From the NCBI GenBank assembly GCA_964034945.1, contig OZ035962.1, positions 18,331,530-18,395,529 on the forward strand: a stretch of 64,000 nt of DNA, written 5' to 3'. The stretch is from Chrysopilus asiliformis (taxonomy: Eukaryota > Arthropoda > Insecta > Diptera > Rhagionidae). Of the stretch, positions 54,681 through 64,000 are shown one piece after another. The notes under the pieces are model-generated. The model saw nothing but the letters and a program-made list of their open reading frames with translations. It did no database searches and was not told the DNA's origin. Both the position numbers and the translations under genes were made by a program. The first letter of the stretch is position 1; the number at the start of each line of letters is the position of its first letter.

Positions 54681-55251
54681 TTTATTATTAGCATAACCAT
54701 ATCTATTTTGGGTCAATCTCGGACAAGATTTATTCGTGTAAGGTAAAAGCAAGGAATGCCAACGAAACAACAAATTTTTCATGAAAAATTAAACTTGATT
54801 TGGCGAAAAACAATTCGGGGAATATGCGCCGCAGGCGAAATCTTTAAGGCAAAACCTGCGCGGAATGATTTAATTCAGGAGTAAAACAGTCTAAAGGGAC
54901 ATATATATCTAATAGTTTAACGTGGGTGCCTGCCACGGGGGCTTAAATCCACAGTCTTCTACAGTCTAAAAAGACAATTAACTAAACTTTTCTGTAATCT
55001 TCAAATTCCATAATTAAACATAACGGAAATCGTCGAAATATTAATAGTAGAGAAATTCGCCGCGGGCCAACTATTTCGAGACACATGCGATCTACGCGGG
55101 ATATCGTTGAAAAAAACGCCGCGAGTGCAAAAAAAAGTAATTTCCTTTTTTAATATTTTTAGTGATATTTAGTATTTTTGCATTATTTAATGATCGTTTT
55201 CTATAGCATTTGATAAATTATCACACAAAGGCCCGTTTGCGAGCACTATTC
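54681..55251. other. Non-coding DNA with CGCCGC motifs
   Basis: ATATGCGCCGCAGGCGAAAT at 54825-54844 matches an arm start of the hairpin at 52924; TTCGCCGCGGGCC and ACGCCGCGAGTGC lie at 55056 and 55118. A diverged relative of that palindromic family may span 54825-55130. Confidence 0.4.
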
Positions 55252-55497
55252 TTAACACTTTAACTGCCACGACAGTTTTAAGCCTTTTTTGGAATATTTA
55301 GTTGTCAGTCAAAAAGGCACTAAGAGAAAAAAAAATTGAAACAAAATTATACCTAAATGTTATTTTATTACCATAAAATGTGTGCAACTACAAAAAATCG
55401 TTGCGGTTGCAGCGAACACTTTAATAATTTTCATTGTGGCCGTTGTGTACAATTAGGTGTCAGGTCTTTTTGACTGATGTGGCAGTTAGAGTGTTAA
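55252..55497 (-). mobile_element. piggyBac-like MITE family P1, copy 4
   Basis: 246 bp, TTAA at 55252-55255 and 55494-55497. TIR CACTTTAACTGCCACG (one change) and TGGCAGTTAGAGTG. Core and internal CAGTCAAAAA motifs present; close in sequence to copies 1 and 5. Confidence 0.87.
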
Positions 55498-55519
55498 AAT
55501 ATAAAGTTCTGCTTGGTCT

Positions 55520-56005
55520 ACTTGGGCCCCATTCACACTTGCGGTTTTTTCCTACATATCTTCGGGCATTTTATTCAGAATTTATTCCGTAGTCCAAGTG
55601 GTAAGGTACTTGGCCCGTGTTCCGGAGGTCGGTGCTTCATTTCCCGACAGTGGCACGCTGTAATTCAAGTCCACTCAACTTGCTTTACGAAATTAGTAGT
55701 AATATTTGCCGCTTGGTGTTAACGACATCGTCGGTCTAGATTGCTATCACGGCCTCTGCTGTTGATGGGTTGCAACGTAAAAACCTGACAAATGTAAAAA
55801 AAACTGTAGGTGCGAAGCAGGGAAATTTTTTTTTGAGAAACCTCAATTGAGGAGGCCAGGCTCTTCGAGAGTTGTAGCGCCAACGATGATAGACGAATAA
55901 ATTGTGTCGTATTACAAAAGCTGTCTGTCGTAGTTGTGCGACATGAATTTAGTATCAAATAATAAAATTCGCGGAATAAAGTGTCAGGTGTAAAGTATCC
56001 TTTAA
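55520..56005. mobile_element. Composite: GTTTACAT-family ends around a tRNA-like segment
   Basis: The left side (GGGCCCCATTCACACTTGCG) matches the right side of 38961-39295 in reverse; the right side (AAAATTCGCGGAATAAAGTG, TCAGGTGTAAAG) matches its left side. Inside, TAGTCCAAGTGG at 55590-55601 fits the RNA polymerase III A box, and GTCGGTGCTTCATTTCCCGAC at 55629-55649 resembles a T-arm. Together 55589-55655 looks like a tRNA-derived SINE head inserted into the element. No intact tRNA cloverleaf can be drawn. Confidence 0.4.
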
Positions 56006-57335
56006 GTCCTAGAAATTCTGGGACTTGAATAATTTAAGCTGAACATTGAGTTTTCATGATTCGGTGGTGCAAACGGCACTTAATTGCATACTTCCGGCCA
56101 AAAGTCAAGTTTCCCGGACGCCAGGATAACATGCCTCTGCTATTCCAGAAGGTGTGGTTACCCTTTTTCTTAAAAAAGGTGAGATTTATATCCTGGAAAG
56201 TGTTAAAACTCTGGTTCGATCAGATCAGTTTGTACCTTATAGCGATTAAACACTATAAAATCGATTGAAACCTTTTAGATACTGTAATATCCCTAAATTA
56301 TGCACACAAGGTGCAAATTTTTAGTTAATCATTAATTCAGACTAAAGCCAATTCAAAATAGACATCATTATCTAATGAGTTGTGACTTAATATAACTCAT
56401 TCACTTGGGGTTTTTTTTTTAAGAGATACTGCAGGCGGACAATATAAAATGACGCAGCGGGATAGTTTTGTAGGTGATCATCGGACTTGATTGTGACCAC
56501 AAGGACATCGTATTTCGAGAAATTTTCGAGAAACAAAGACGAAACGACGAAAGAAAAAAAAATCCAAATGAATAGAACTGAGAATAAATGTGAATCTTAT
56601 ACACCTGCTCGGTTAGGAATTACTTAAGAAGCAAGAAACAGGTCTCTTAAAGGCAGTCGCGATTATCTAAAAAGAAAACCACAGAAAAAATGTGGATAGA
56701 ATGTGTTAGGTGTATTTAAAACATTTTTTTCTGCCTTAGTCTTTATACAGCTTCAGTATTTGGATTTTTTTTTTCGGAAACATGTCCTATTTCACTTTGG
56801 CGTTCATTTAGGGCTTCTAACGGGCCACAAAAATTTATGATATGCTTCGGCGATAAAATTTTTTTTTAAAGAAATGTGAATTTACGACGTGGGTAGGGTT
56901 CAAAAAAGGTATATAGGAATTTTAAGGCGGAATAAAAAAGATATTTTCTAGTTTTTTTTTTGTTTTCGTCTTTTTACTTGGCCGTAGAACCAGTTTCAGT
57001 AAAATATTATGTTTCATAGGCCCTGTATAGTATGCGTGATATCAAACGAAATTTCTAATGTTCACTGCCATGTATGCAGGAATTTCTTTAGTATTTATCC
57101 GATCCGAATATCTTAGATCAATGAATTAGATACATGTAGGTATGAAGCGGTTTTTTTAAAAAAAATACTATACATCAGTATTTGTTTCATAAAATATTTC
57201 AAAGCTTTTACGTTTTGTTGGCGACTGCCATGTCGATAGATCAAGTTTGGAGTGCATTGCAGAATCGCAACGAATTTCTCCTATATTGAAAACTTGTTAA
57301 TGACTTATTTTAATATAAAGCTTTCGTACTGAATA
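56006..57335. other. AT-rich non-coding DNA
   Basis: No TIR, tandem repeat or recognisable gene. Confidence 0.4.
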
Positions 57336-57545
57336 TTAACACTCTAACTGCCACGTCAGTCAAAAAGACCAGACACCTAATTGTACACAATGGCCACAAT
57401 GAAAATTATTAAAGTGTTCGCTGCAACCGCAACGAATTTTTGTAGTTGCACACATTGTTTCATTTTTTTTTCTTTTAGTGCCTTTTTGACTGACAACTAA
57501 ATATTCGAAAAAGGCTTAAAACTGTCGTGGCAGTTAGAGTGTTAA
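57336..57545 (+). mobile_element. piggyBac-like MITE family P1, copy 5 (internal deletion)
   Basis: 210 bp with TTAA at 57336-57339 and 57542-57545 and intact TIRs (CACTCTAACTGCCACG; CGTGGCAGTTAGAGTG, perfect). About 37 bp after TTGCACACATT present in the other copies are missing. The perfect TIR makes it the best preserved terminus pair of the family. Confidence 0.88.
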
Positions 57546-57762
57546 GAAAATATTAAGAAAAAACGACTCAAGAGGGTTTAGAGCTTTTTTTGTATCTTTT
57601 TAGTTTTTTCAGGTTTTTTTTTTTTAAAAATTTATTGATTATTTTTGTATTAAACCTTTTAGTTATTTTTTCACACCAAAAAAAATTTTGACACTCCTCC
57701 CTTATCATACGAATCCCCTCTCGTGCTATTTTTTAAACTACTAAATGCATTTTGATATGATA

Positions 57763-58247
57763 GGTATTCACTGTCCTCTTTTAAATTGCGAGTAATTTTA
57801 CCGCTCGATAATTCAGTCAAATTTAACAGATTTTTACCGAGACGGTAATTTGGTTCATGTAAAAATGAATTACCGGATTCGGTAATTGTAGACATGCCTT
57901 GAGTCGTGTTTTCCGGCCCGGTTATTCGGTATCAAGAATCAACCGCGAGTGGCGCTAGTAATGTTTTCAGTTGTCAAATTTTCTCGCTGGTTTTTTGTTA
58001 ATCTCATCGGACTGCAAATTTTTTCAATTTTGATAGCCGTTGCCACAATAGAAATTCAAAAAAATACATCAAACTTCGATTTAAAGGTATGTGTCAATCA
58101 AATTCGCAGTTCATGATTTGGTCACGTATCCAATAAAAGCGCTGTTCTCAAATCTGTGCTGTGGGATTTTCACAGCAGAATATTTTCAGTCTTTTAATAT
58201 TACCGAAAACACCGAATACCCAAAATTAAAAGAGGACTGTGAATACC
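57763..58247. mobile_element. TIR element with GGTATTCACTGTCC termini
   Basis: A 22-bp TIR with one mismatch: GGTATTCACTGTCCTCTTTT at the left and its complement at 58226-58247. Subterminal GGTAAT / ATTACCG and ATTCGGTA motifs are repeated in both orientations (57792-57935 and 58198-58220). 485 bp, no coding sequence. No clear target duplication, so the superfamily is open. Confidence 0.75.
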
Positions 58248-58849
58248 CTTATGGTTTTGCATGTTAAACAGGTTATCTATCAGAAAAAACTTTCGCTCAC
58301 TCAAACCTGTCCCTCCCGCATTATACGAACCCTCTCTCGATTCTACGCACTAATTTTGAGAAAATCGGAAACAAATTTTTCATTTATTTGGGAGAAGGGT
58401 AATAAATAGCTAAATTTTGTCACAATATAGATTGTGAACATCGGGGGAAGGAGACGAAACATTAGATAATATATGAAGTTATTTTGTTCAATTTCGACAA
58501 AATGTCACCTGGCGTCAGCTTTATACAACAAATATGATTCGAGCGACACCTCGTTTATCAAAATCGGTCAAGCCGTTTAGACTGTACGAGGTAATAAAGA
58601 ATGATACATATGTATATACATTACACCGTAAACACATTACCCTCATTTTTTCAGTCGGGTCAAAGTGTTTGGTTTGTTTGTGGGAGGGGGGCTTACAAAG
58701 GAACCCCACATACGTAGGCCTCAAATTGGGCCCATTGTGAACCTCCGGTGTCCCTCGCTGGATAAGATCGAGCACAAGTCCGGTTGTTCAGCCATCCCGA
58801 CAGTGCAGTGCATTTCCGAATCGGCTTCCAGCCCTGAGTTCCTGCCTCA
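58248..58849. other. Repeat-derived DNA with Helentron-like motif
   Basis: ATCAAAATCGGTCAAGCCGT at 58557-58576 is a block typical of Helentron-like elements. CCTCCCGCATTATACGAACC at 58312 resembles CCTCCCTTATCATACGAATC at 57696 on the other side of the TIR element, so both flanks may belong to one older element. Confidence 0.4.
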
Positions 58850-59035
58850 AAAAAGTGTACTAAAAAGAAAAAAAATGTGTCAGAAAATAATTGTGTATCA
58901 AAAATAAAAGCGACATAGAAGGATGAAAAAATCAAAAGAATATTTATCTCGCTTTAATTTCTGTTACACAACGTCCAAAAATTTATTTTTTCCCTTTTAG
59001 TACATTTTTTTATAAAGCTTTTTCGAAAATTTTCT
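58850..59035. repeat. Fold-back element, third locus of the family
   Basis: TACTAAAAAGAAAAAAAATG ... TATCAAAAATAAAAGCGACA is complementary to AATATTTATCTCGCTTTAAT ... TTTTAGTACATTTTTTTATA. Same arm sequence as 22052-22540 but with a much shorter centre (about 25 bp). Confidence 0.7.
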
Positions 59036-59667
59036 TGGGTAATTGCAAAAATTCGCTGGAAAAATTTGTAACCCATTTTCTCACAAAAAATAAATCGATG
59101 ACAACAAATGCCTAATAAAAACTGGTCTTGATAAACCTTCGTGATTTTTTTTTTAAACAATTTAAGCATTACTTTAAAGCTAAGCAATAACAGTGTTTGT
59201 TTTCTGTTTCAGATATCATTGGACAATTTTTTTGTATCATATCTTCAAACGAACATGTGTTTCGTAATGTAAGTATCGATGTTAAACTAAAGATTTATTC
59301 CTTCTGATATGAAAAATTGTTAAAAGTAGTCAATTGGCAGGCAATAACCTTTATTATATGATAGGCAATCTAAAAATAATATTTTATCAGTGCCGACGTG
59401 AGCACTTAAATGAGTAATAAGTACTACTTTTATGATATTGCTATTAAAAAGCTTCTTTTTGTTGCCAACAATGAAATCAAACTTGTATACACAGAATTTC
59501 TACTAGACATTGCAAATGCATGCGATATTGCAGATAAGTGTAATCATTTTTTTGATAAATCGATTGAAATAATATCACAAGAGTACAATAGAAACCACCA
59601 TTTTAAGGAAATTGCAAATCTTTGATATCTTTACCAATCAGAATGGTTTAGAAATTTCCGAAACAAT
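59036..59667. other. AT-rich DNA with one unrecognised small frame
   Basis: A 71-codon plus-strand frame with ATG start (59410-59625: MSNKYYFYDIAIKKLL...) has an amphipathic, protein-like composition without low complexity. I do not recognise it, and no splice or promoter context is evident. Confidence 0.35.
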
Positions 59668-59803
59668 GGGGCGTATTCATGGTCGTTTTTAAATACAGGT
59701 TTTGTTAAACGTGAGTTTAAACTGACAAAAAAGGATAGCAAATTGTCAGTTTAAACCCATGTCTAACAAAACTTATGTTTAAATATGACTATGAGTATGC
59801 GGC
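59668..59803. mobile_element. Palindromic MITE (copy 2) with AAT duplication
   Basis: 136 bp, ends GGGGCGTATTCAT and complement of GCCGCATACTCAT, flanked by AAT (59665-59667 and 59804-59806). Arms TTTTTAAATACAGGTTTTGT, GTTTAAACTGACA mirror each other. Same family as 47331-47464. Confidence 0.82.
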
Positions 59804-59814
59804 AATATATTTTC

Positions 59815-59942
59815 ATAACATTTCCATAAACATCGTAAAGTAGAGCTAGAATTTCTTAAAATCAAAATTTTAATTTTAAGAAATTTTTAAGAAATTCTTT
59901 AAGAAATTCTAGCTCTACTTTGCGATGTTTATGGAAATGTTA
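59815..59942. repeat. Hairpin, ~45-bp near-perfect arms
   Basis: AACATTTCCATAAACATCG ... GTAGAGCTAGAATTTCTTAA (59817-59860) is complementary to 59899-59941 with about one mismatch, around an AT-rich loop. It lies 12 bp from the palindromic MITE. Probably another MITE or a fold-back remnant. Confidence 0.8.
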
Positions 59943-59983
59943 AAATGGTTTCTTTAAATGTCGTTAAAAAGATATTTTCGTTA

Positions 59984-60288
59984 TTAACCCGTTCGGTATT
60001 TTGATGTCATATGGCAACGCAGTTAAAAATCTGAATTTACTTATTACTTATTTATTTTCAACACTCTATTCTCATTCAGTGCACCATTAAGTGCATTTGT
60101 GACCCAATTTTGATTTTTTGAGTAAAAAGCTGGACCACAGTGGACGTATTTGAAAAAAATTAAAATTTTTAATTTTTTTTTTAATTTTTTTTTTTGTTTT
60201 AAATGAATACTAATAGCTTAAACATCATTAATTTGTATATAGAGTATTTTTAACCCCCATAGAAAAAAACATGTACCGAACGGGTTAA
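59984..60288 (+). mobile_element. piggyBac-like MITE family P2, copy 2
   Basis: 305 bp, TTAACCCGTTCGGTA at the left and exact complement TACCGAACGGGTTAA at 60274-60288. TTAACCC is the canonical start of piggyBac-type elements with their target site. The interior is AT-rich with TGCACCATTAAGTGCA. The other copy (29600-29826) is truncated. Confidence 0.87.
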
Positions 60289-60354
60289 GAAACTTCTCTT
60301 AGAAACCGAACGGGTTAAGAAACTTTTCTTAGAAACCGAACGGGTTAAGAAACT
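60275..60354 (+). repeat. 30-bp tandem repeat seeded by the P2 right terminus
   Basis: ACCGAACGGGTTAA plus 16 bp of flank (GAAACTTCTCTTAGAA) is repeated, giving three TTAA-containing termini ending at 60288, 60318 and 60348. Units differ at one or two positions. Confidence 0.9.
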
Positions 60355-61176
60355 CTCCGGATAACTACACATGAGGAAAATTCTTGATTTTTTGTGCAGT
60401 TACAAATATTTGCGATTATTCGATAATCTTTTAACAGCAAAAAACTGTGCTTTTATGCGGGACTTTTCTATGCTGCACGAAATTGTGTACTTATCAGAAA
60501 CCCTCCTATTGCCAAAAATTGTGCATTTACTATCTAGGATTGTAAGATGAGAACATACAATAATTAAACTCATTCAGAATGAATGGATTAACCAAACATA
60601 TATTTTAAAAAAGGCTTGTGTCTCTGTCTGTCTCTGTCTGTCTCTGTCTGTCTCTGTCTGTCTCCGTCTGTCTCTGTCTGTCTCTGTCTGTCTCTGTCTG
60701 TCTCTGTCTGTCTCTGTCTGTCTCTGTCTCTCTCTCCCTGTCTCTGTCTCTCTCTCCCTGTCTCTGTCTGTCTGTCTCTGTCTGTCTCTGTCTGTCCCTG
60801 TCTGTCTCTGTCTGTATGTCTGTCCCTTCGCTTAAAACTCGAGAATCACTGAACCGATTTGGATGAAACTTCCAGGGGAGCTTGCTAGTTCAATGTTCCC
60901 CCTACTTCTTACCAATGCCTTACTATCTTCTGCACCGTTAGATCGATCTTAACGTGGTTTCTGCCATTGAGTTGAAAATTGTCGCAAACTAAAATGTACC
61001 CTCTTTGCCCACTAAAATGTAAACCCCTCTCCTTCTATTTCCTGAACCGCTGAAGCGATTTTCACGAGTTTTGCATCATTGGGTAAGTCAGAAAGGTTTT
61101 CGCCTACTCAGGTCGACCTCACCTCTTGCCTGAAAACCCCTCTCCTGCTATCTCCTTAACCGTTATATAATAGTCT

Positions 61177-61468
61177 TGATCAATAGATAGAGACCGTAAA
61201 ACACTAACTCTGTGAGTGTTCAGCCATGCAAGCACGCCGATATGGGACACTTGGGGCCAGATTTTATAGTAGCCTGACGCAGCTTGCCAACCACCCACTC
61301 GAGGATATGCTGAGCTTCGTTAACAAGTCGGGCTGGTTCAAATAGGATCAGTAAGTTTGATGAAAGGTCGTATGAGTACTGAAGATATCACAATGGGCCT
61401 GTAGGCCTCCGAGTGTAGCGCTGTGCTCGCGCGGTCTTCTTAACCTAACCTAACCTGATCAATAGATA
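61177..61468 (+). mobile_element. 5'-truncated non-LTR retrotransposon, CCTAA tail, 13-bp duplication, nested
   Basis: The insert (61190-61455) is flanked by identical TGATCAATAGATA copies (61177-61189 and 61456-61468). It retains the last ~45 codons of the ORF, a short 3' UTR (CGGTCTTCTTAACC) and a tail of about three TAACC units. It interrupts the Helentron, so it is younger. Confidence 0.88.
61208..61345 (+). pseudogene. C-terminal remnant of non-LTR retrotransposon ORF2
   Basis: 45 codons ending in TAG (61343-61345). The start, CECSAMQARRYGTLG, aligns by eye with the end of the CCHC knuckle of the large copy (CECAALARTRMSLMG, residues 469-483 there), and the end, DMLSFVNKSGWFK, has the usual LxFxxxSGW terminus. 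The catalytic domains are lost. A related but distinct lineage from 15751-17316, given the different tail. Confidence 0.7.
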
Positions 61469-61939
61469 CATACTCGAATTAGGGGCCGTGCGATGACTGA
61501 TAACCGCAATCTTGGCAAGAATCCCTTAAGGTCATTCCTTTCAAGTTAATCACCTTACATGAGGCGATCAACTTGAAAAGTCGTCGAATCGATCTTTACT
61601 TGTGACTTTAACGAATTTCAACCAAGCATGCGGTTACCCGTCGTCGGACGGGTCTTAATTCTAGTCACCAAACAAAGTATTTAAAATTAAAAGAAAAAGA
61701 AAGCACTTGTGCACTTATCCAGGGGAGAATTGTTAGATGAAGCAGAGATTTAGTTAAAGACTTTTTTCATCCATTAATAATGGGTTTTCTCTTAAACGGG
61801 TTGCAATTAATCAATAGATAATGTATGGAATTCTTAAAAATGTGCTCGGGGTTCGAATTATCGTTGCACTTAAGAGGGTTGTGCTTTTATCCGGGGATTA
61901 CTGTAGTAGGTTTTCATGACTAACTCGATACTTTGCAAC

Positions 61940-62012
61940 TGCAGATGGTGTATTCGATAGAGAGCCGGACAGTCGAGAACGAGGTCTCGGGATCAATTTC
62001 GCGCCGGGATAT
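61940..62012 (+). other. tRNA-like segment, possible SINE head
   Basis: ATGGTGTATTCGATAGAGAG resembles a D-arm, and GGTCTCGGGATCAATTTC a T-arm, at tRNA-like spacing. GAGCCGGACAGTCGAGAACG occupies the anticodon region. The A-box match is weak and the acceptor stem does not close, so a functional tRNA is unlikely. Confidence 0.3.
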
Positions 62013-62132
62013 TTTTACTCTTTTTTGTTATTTTTTATTTTTTGTGAAATAAAATTTATTTGATACAAAACTGCAAATCTGGAGGACATCGGCACCAGAC
62101 CATGACCTCTAGTGAGAGTTATTACGGCAGGC

Positions 62133-62290
62133 TAAAGCCCAATTCAGACTAATGGTTGCCATTATGATTGCGATTACGAATGAGACATCTCGACCAATGA
62201 GATCGAATCTTTCAACGGTACGGACATGAAAGCTTTGATTTCATTGATCGGGGAAGCCCAATCGCAATCGTTAGTCTATATTGGGCTTAA
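62133..62290. mobile_element. 152-bp TIR MITE with AGCCC termini and TAA duplication
   Basis: The element 62136-62287 starts AGCCCAATTCAGACTAATGG and ends with the complement of AGCCCAATATAGACTAACGA, flanked by TAA (62133-62135 and 62288-62290). Internal ATTGCGATT motifs are mirrored. Terminus form (AGCCC...AGAC) and TWA site resemble the element at 32831-33317, suggesting one PIF/Harbinger-like group. Confidence 0.78.
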
Positions 62291-63446
62291 GACTGGCAAA
62301 GGCCGGCAATCGGCTCGTGTTTGCCGTGATTCGCCTGAACTCGGAAAGAGTGTAGTACGGACTTAATTTTTTTAGATAAAAAACAAATTACTGCAATTTC
62401 ATCTGTCTATTGTGCACATAAAAATCGCTTTTTGGCCAATATAAATTGCTAAATAAACCCCTTCACCGAATTGTTTTGAAGTGATTCATGCGTCAATTGG
62501 TCTCTATTGATGTGATAAAAAAAAATCAACTGAATTCTTAATATGATTCTGGGATCTTATGTAGCCTCATATAAAAACAATCATTGGATATGACAATTAT
62601 GATGATGTGGTGCTTTATAATTCTGCAAATAAAACAATTCACATATGGTGTGGGTGAACGCCATCATTTTTCTGACAATGATCACGTGCTTTTTTTTATT
62701 ACTTAGAGTTAACATCACTTTCTACTCTGATCATGTTAATTGAAAAATTAGCTATATTTTCGTATGTGCTTGATTTATTATTGCCTTTAACTTTAAATGA
62801 AAATAAAGTACTAACTTTATAAAATAAAGAAATAAATATAATGTCAGTTAATATTAATCGTGACAATGCAATATTTTTTCATAAAAATGGAGTCAAGCAA
62901 GGGAGATTTTATTGTAAAATATTCTTATTTGTAAAGCTAAATCAAATTGATTGTTAGTTTTTTTTTTCAAATACGTGTAATTCAAGTAATAATAGTTCAA
63001 TTTACTTACCCATAGATTTCTTTTTGTTTAATTGAGCAATTGCTGTACGCTGAAAAGGTTGAAAGTTGGGAGAAAAATCAGTAATCATTATATTTTATGA
63101 TTCAAGGTTAATAACCGTTTTGCATGGCATGCCAACCGTTAAGTCTGTAAACAATTTGTTTACATTTTCGGTCTAGACAAGAGGTATTTTCCCAAACTTA
63201 TTTTTCAATTTTTTCGGGTAAATTGGGTTAATTGTTGTCTTTTAATACTATAATCTTAATTCTTTTAAAGCTTCCTCGGAAAGGAAATAAGAAAAATGTA
63301 TAAACACTGAACTGAAGAAATTTGCAATGATCTGAAGTTCAGAATTTTTATTGACATCATCCATATATTATTAGGATGGACACCCCCATCTATATGGGGA
63401 TGGTATTATAGCGATATCAAATTTTATGCAAAAATTTAACCAGGGT
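62291..63446. other. AT-rich non-coding DNA
   Basis: No TIR, array or recognisable coding sequence. Confidence 0.4.
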
Positions 63447-63505
63447 GGAAGGGTAACTAGTGGTGGAAGGGTAACTAGGAGTGGAAGGGTAACCAGGGGT
63501 AGAAG
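63447..63505 (+). repeat. 18-bp tandem repeat, three units
   Basis: GGAAGGGTAACTAGTGGT and two variants in tandem (63447-63500). The period keeps the frame 63426-63617 open with GRVTRSGRVTR repeats; not taken as a gene. Confidence 0.85.
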
Positions 63506-63717
63506 GATGGGTCCCAAAAAGCTAAAATTAGCGCCATATATTTTATGGTCGACTCCTAACTCAATTTTAAAAAGCGCTCATATAATTTTTCTCACTCCAA
63601 AAATTTGCCATCGTTGATTTTCATATATAAATTTATGGAAAACTATTGGATATGCGAATTATATCACAACAAAAATAAAACTTCCATGTAAGCTATAGAT
63701 ATTTTTACTCTGTAATA

Positions 63718-64000
63718 TAGCACTCAGAAAATGTCCAGGTCAACTTTTTGTCAGGTTAACTCTGACCGCTAGCTGGCTGACAGAGGTTTCCATTACATGA
63801 CATTACATCCTCGAAATACCTATCTAAGGTCAACTCGTGTAGCTCCCAATGCCCTACTTCACCTGCTGGTGGCTTAATTTCAGAATTTCTCCGGCCACAG
63901 GTAAACATAAGTTTAACATTCCCTCATGCAGGCGAACGCGCGCTTCACATAGGCTAAATTTTCCTGCCCGAGGCCAATTACGCCGTATGTAGGTCGTCGA
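63718..64000 (+). mobile_element. TA-flanked MITE copy 2, cut by the window end
   Basis: CACTCAGAAAATGTCCAGGT and the rest follow 9663-9938 closely (AGCTCCCAATGCCCTACTTC, GGCCAATTACGCCGTATG). It carries an extra segment around 63790-63815 (CCATTACATGACATTACATC) where copy 1 has the second half of its inner palindrome, and another near 63945-63972. The base between TA and CACTCAG (a G) differs from copy 1. Confidence 0.78.

Larger units (their letters stand above)
60600..61661 (+). mobile_element. Helentron with 210-bp (GTCTCT)n-type tract, carrying a nested retrotransposon
   Basis: Order: simple tract CTGTCTGTCTCTGT (60617-60826), AATCACTGAACCGATTTGGA block, diverged tandem TCCTGAACCGCTGAAGCG blocks (60920-61165), nested retrotransposon (61190-61455), long degenerate stem-loop (about 61500-61625), hairpin ACCCGTCGTCGGACGGGT (61637-61654) and TTAATTCTAG ending at 61664 followed by T. 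The 3' structure matches 18939-19110. The 5' end was not pinned down, and no Rep/helicase coding sequence is present. The end coordinate is approximate within a few bases. Confidence 0.75.

Noticed and set aside
55589..55655. Functional tRNA gene
   Set aside because: The A-box fits but acceptor and anticodon stems do not close and the B-box is degenerate.

Overview
This 64 kb window is AT-rich insect nuclear DNA, most likely from a higher fly (Diptera, Brachycera). That assignment is an inference from repeat content: DINE-1/Helentron-like elements with (GTCT)n blocks, several TTAA-flanked short elements, and non-LTR retrotransposons with CCTAA-type tails. I find no convincing complete host protein gene. 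Every recognisable coding sequence belongs to a transposable element: a 5'-truncated non-LTR retrotransposon with reverse-transcriptase and RNase H domains (15751-17316), two short C-terminal remnants of related retrotransposons (28343-28489 and 61208-61345), and a decayed mariner-type transposase (29880-30572). One short open segment at 31021-31216 behind a splice-acceptor-like site is the best candidate for a host exon, at low confidence.

Layout. 0.3-1.4 kb: a higher-order tandem array ending in a Helitron-type 3' terminus. 1.4-9 kb: mostly single-copy DNA with a Helentron-like element (2881-3438) and dispersed repeats. 8.7-13.9 kb: a cluster of short terminal-inverted-repeat (TIR) elements (piggyBac-like, TA-flanked, hAT) and a (GACA)n element. 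15.7-19.4 kb: the main retrotransposon with an exact 14-bp target duplication, then a Helentron-like element with clean TC...CTAG ends. 21-23.4 kb: fold-back repeats. 23.4-25.4 kb: repeat-poor DNA. 25.5-27 kb: a degraded Helentron-like element invaded by a pogo/Tigger relic and a 480-bp TIR element. 28.3-30.6 kb: retrotransposon tail, Helentron arm, TTAA element and mariner remnant. 31.8-34.7 kb: a hAT element with 8-bp target duplication, a TWA-flanked element and opposed CTTCGG/CCGAAG arrays. 34.7-38.4 and 43.2-46.9 kb: the most repeat-poor stretches. 38.4-42.5 kb: nested TIR elements and a long GACA microsatellite. 46.9-47.8 kb: a 51-bp minisatellite abutting a palindromic element. 49-64 kb: more TTAA elements, Helentrons, hairpins, and a retrotransposon nested in a Helentron.

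There is no operon-like cooperation. The biology here is a layered record of insertions: exact target duplications (14, 13 and 12 bp for retrotransposons; 8 bp twice for hAT; TTAA for piggyBac-like; TAA or TTA for two or three others; 3 bp twice for a palindromic family) let many events be ordered. The most unusual signal is that two unrelated TIR elements each have a tandem minisatellite whose repeat unit is the element's own terminus plus neighbouring flank (47033-47338 and 60275-60348).
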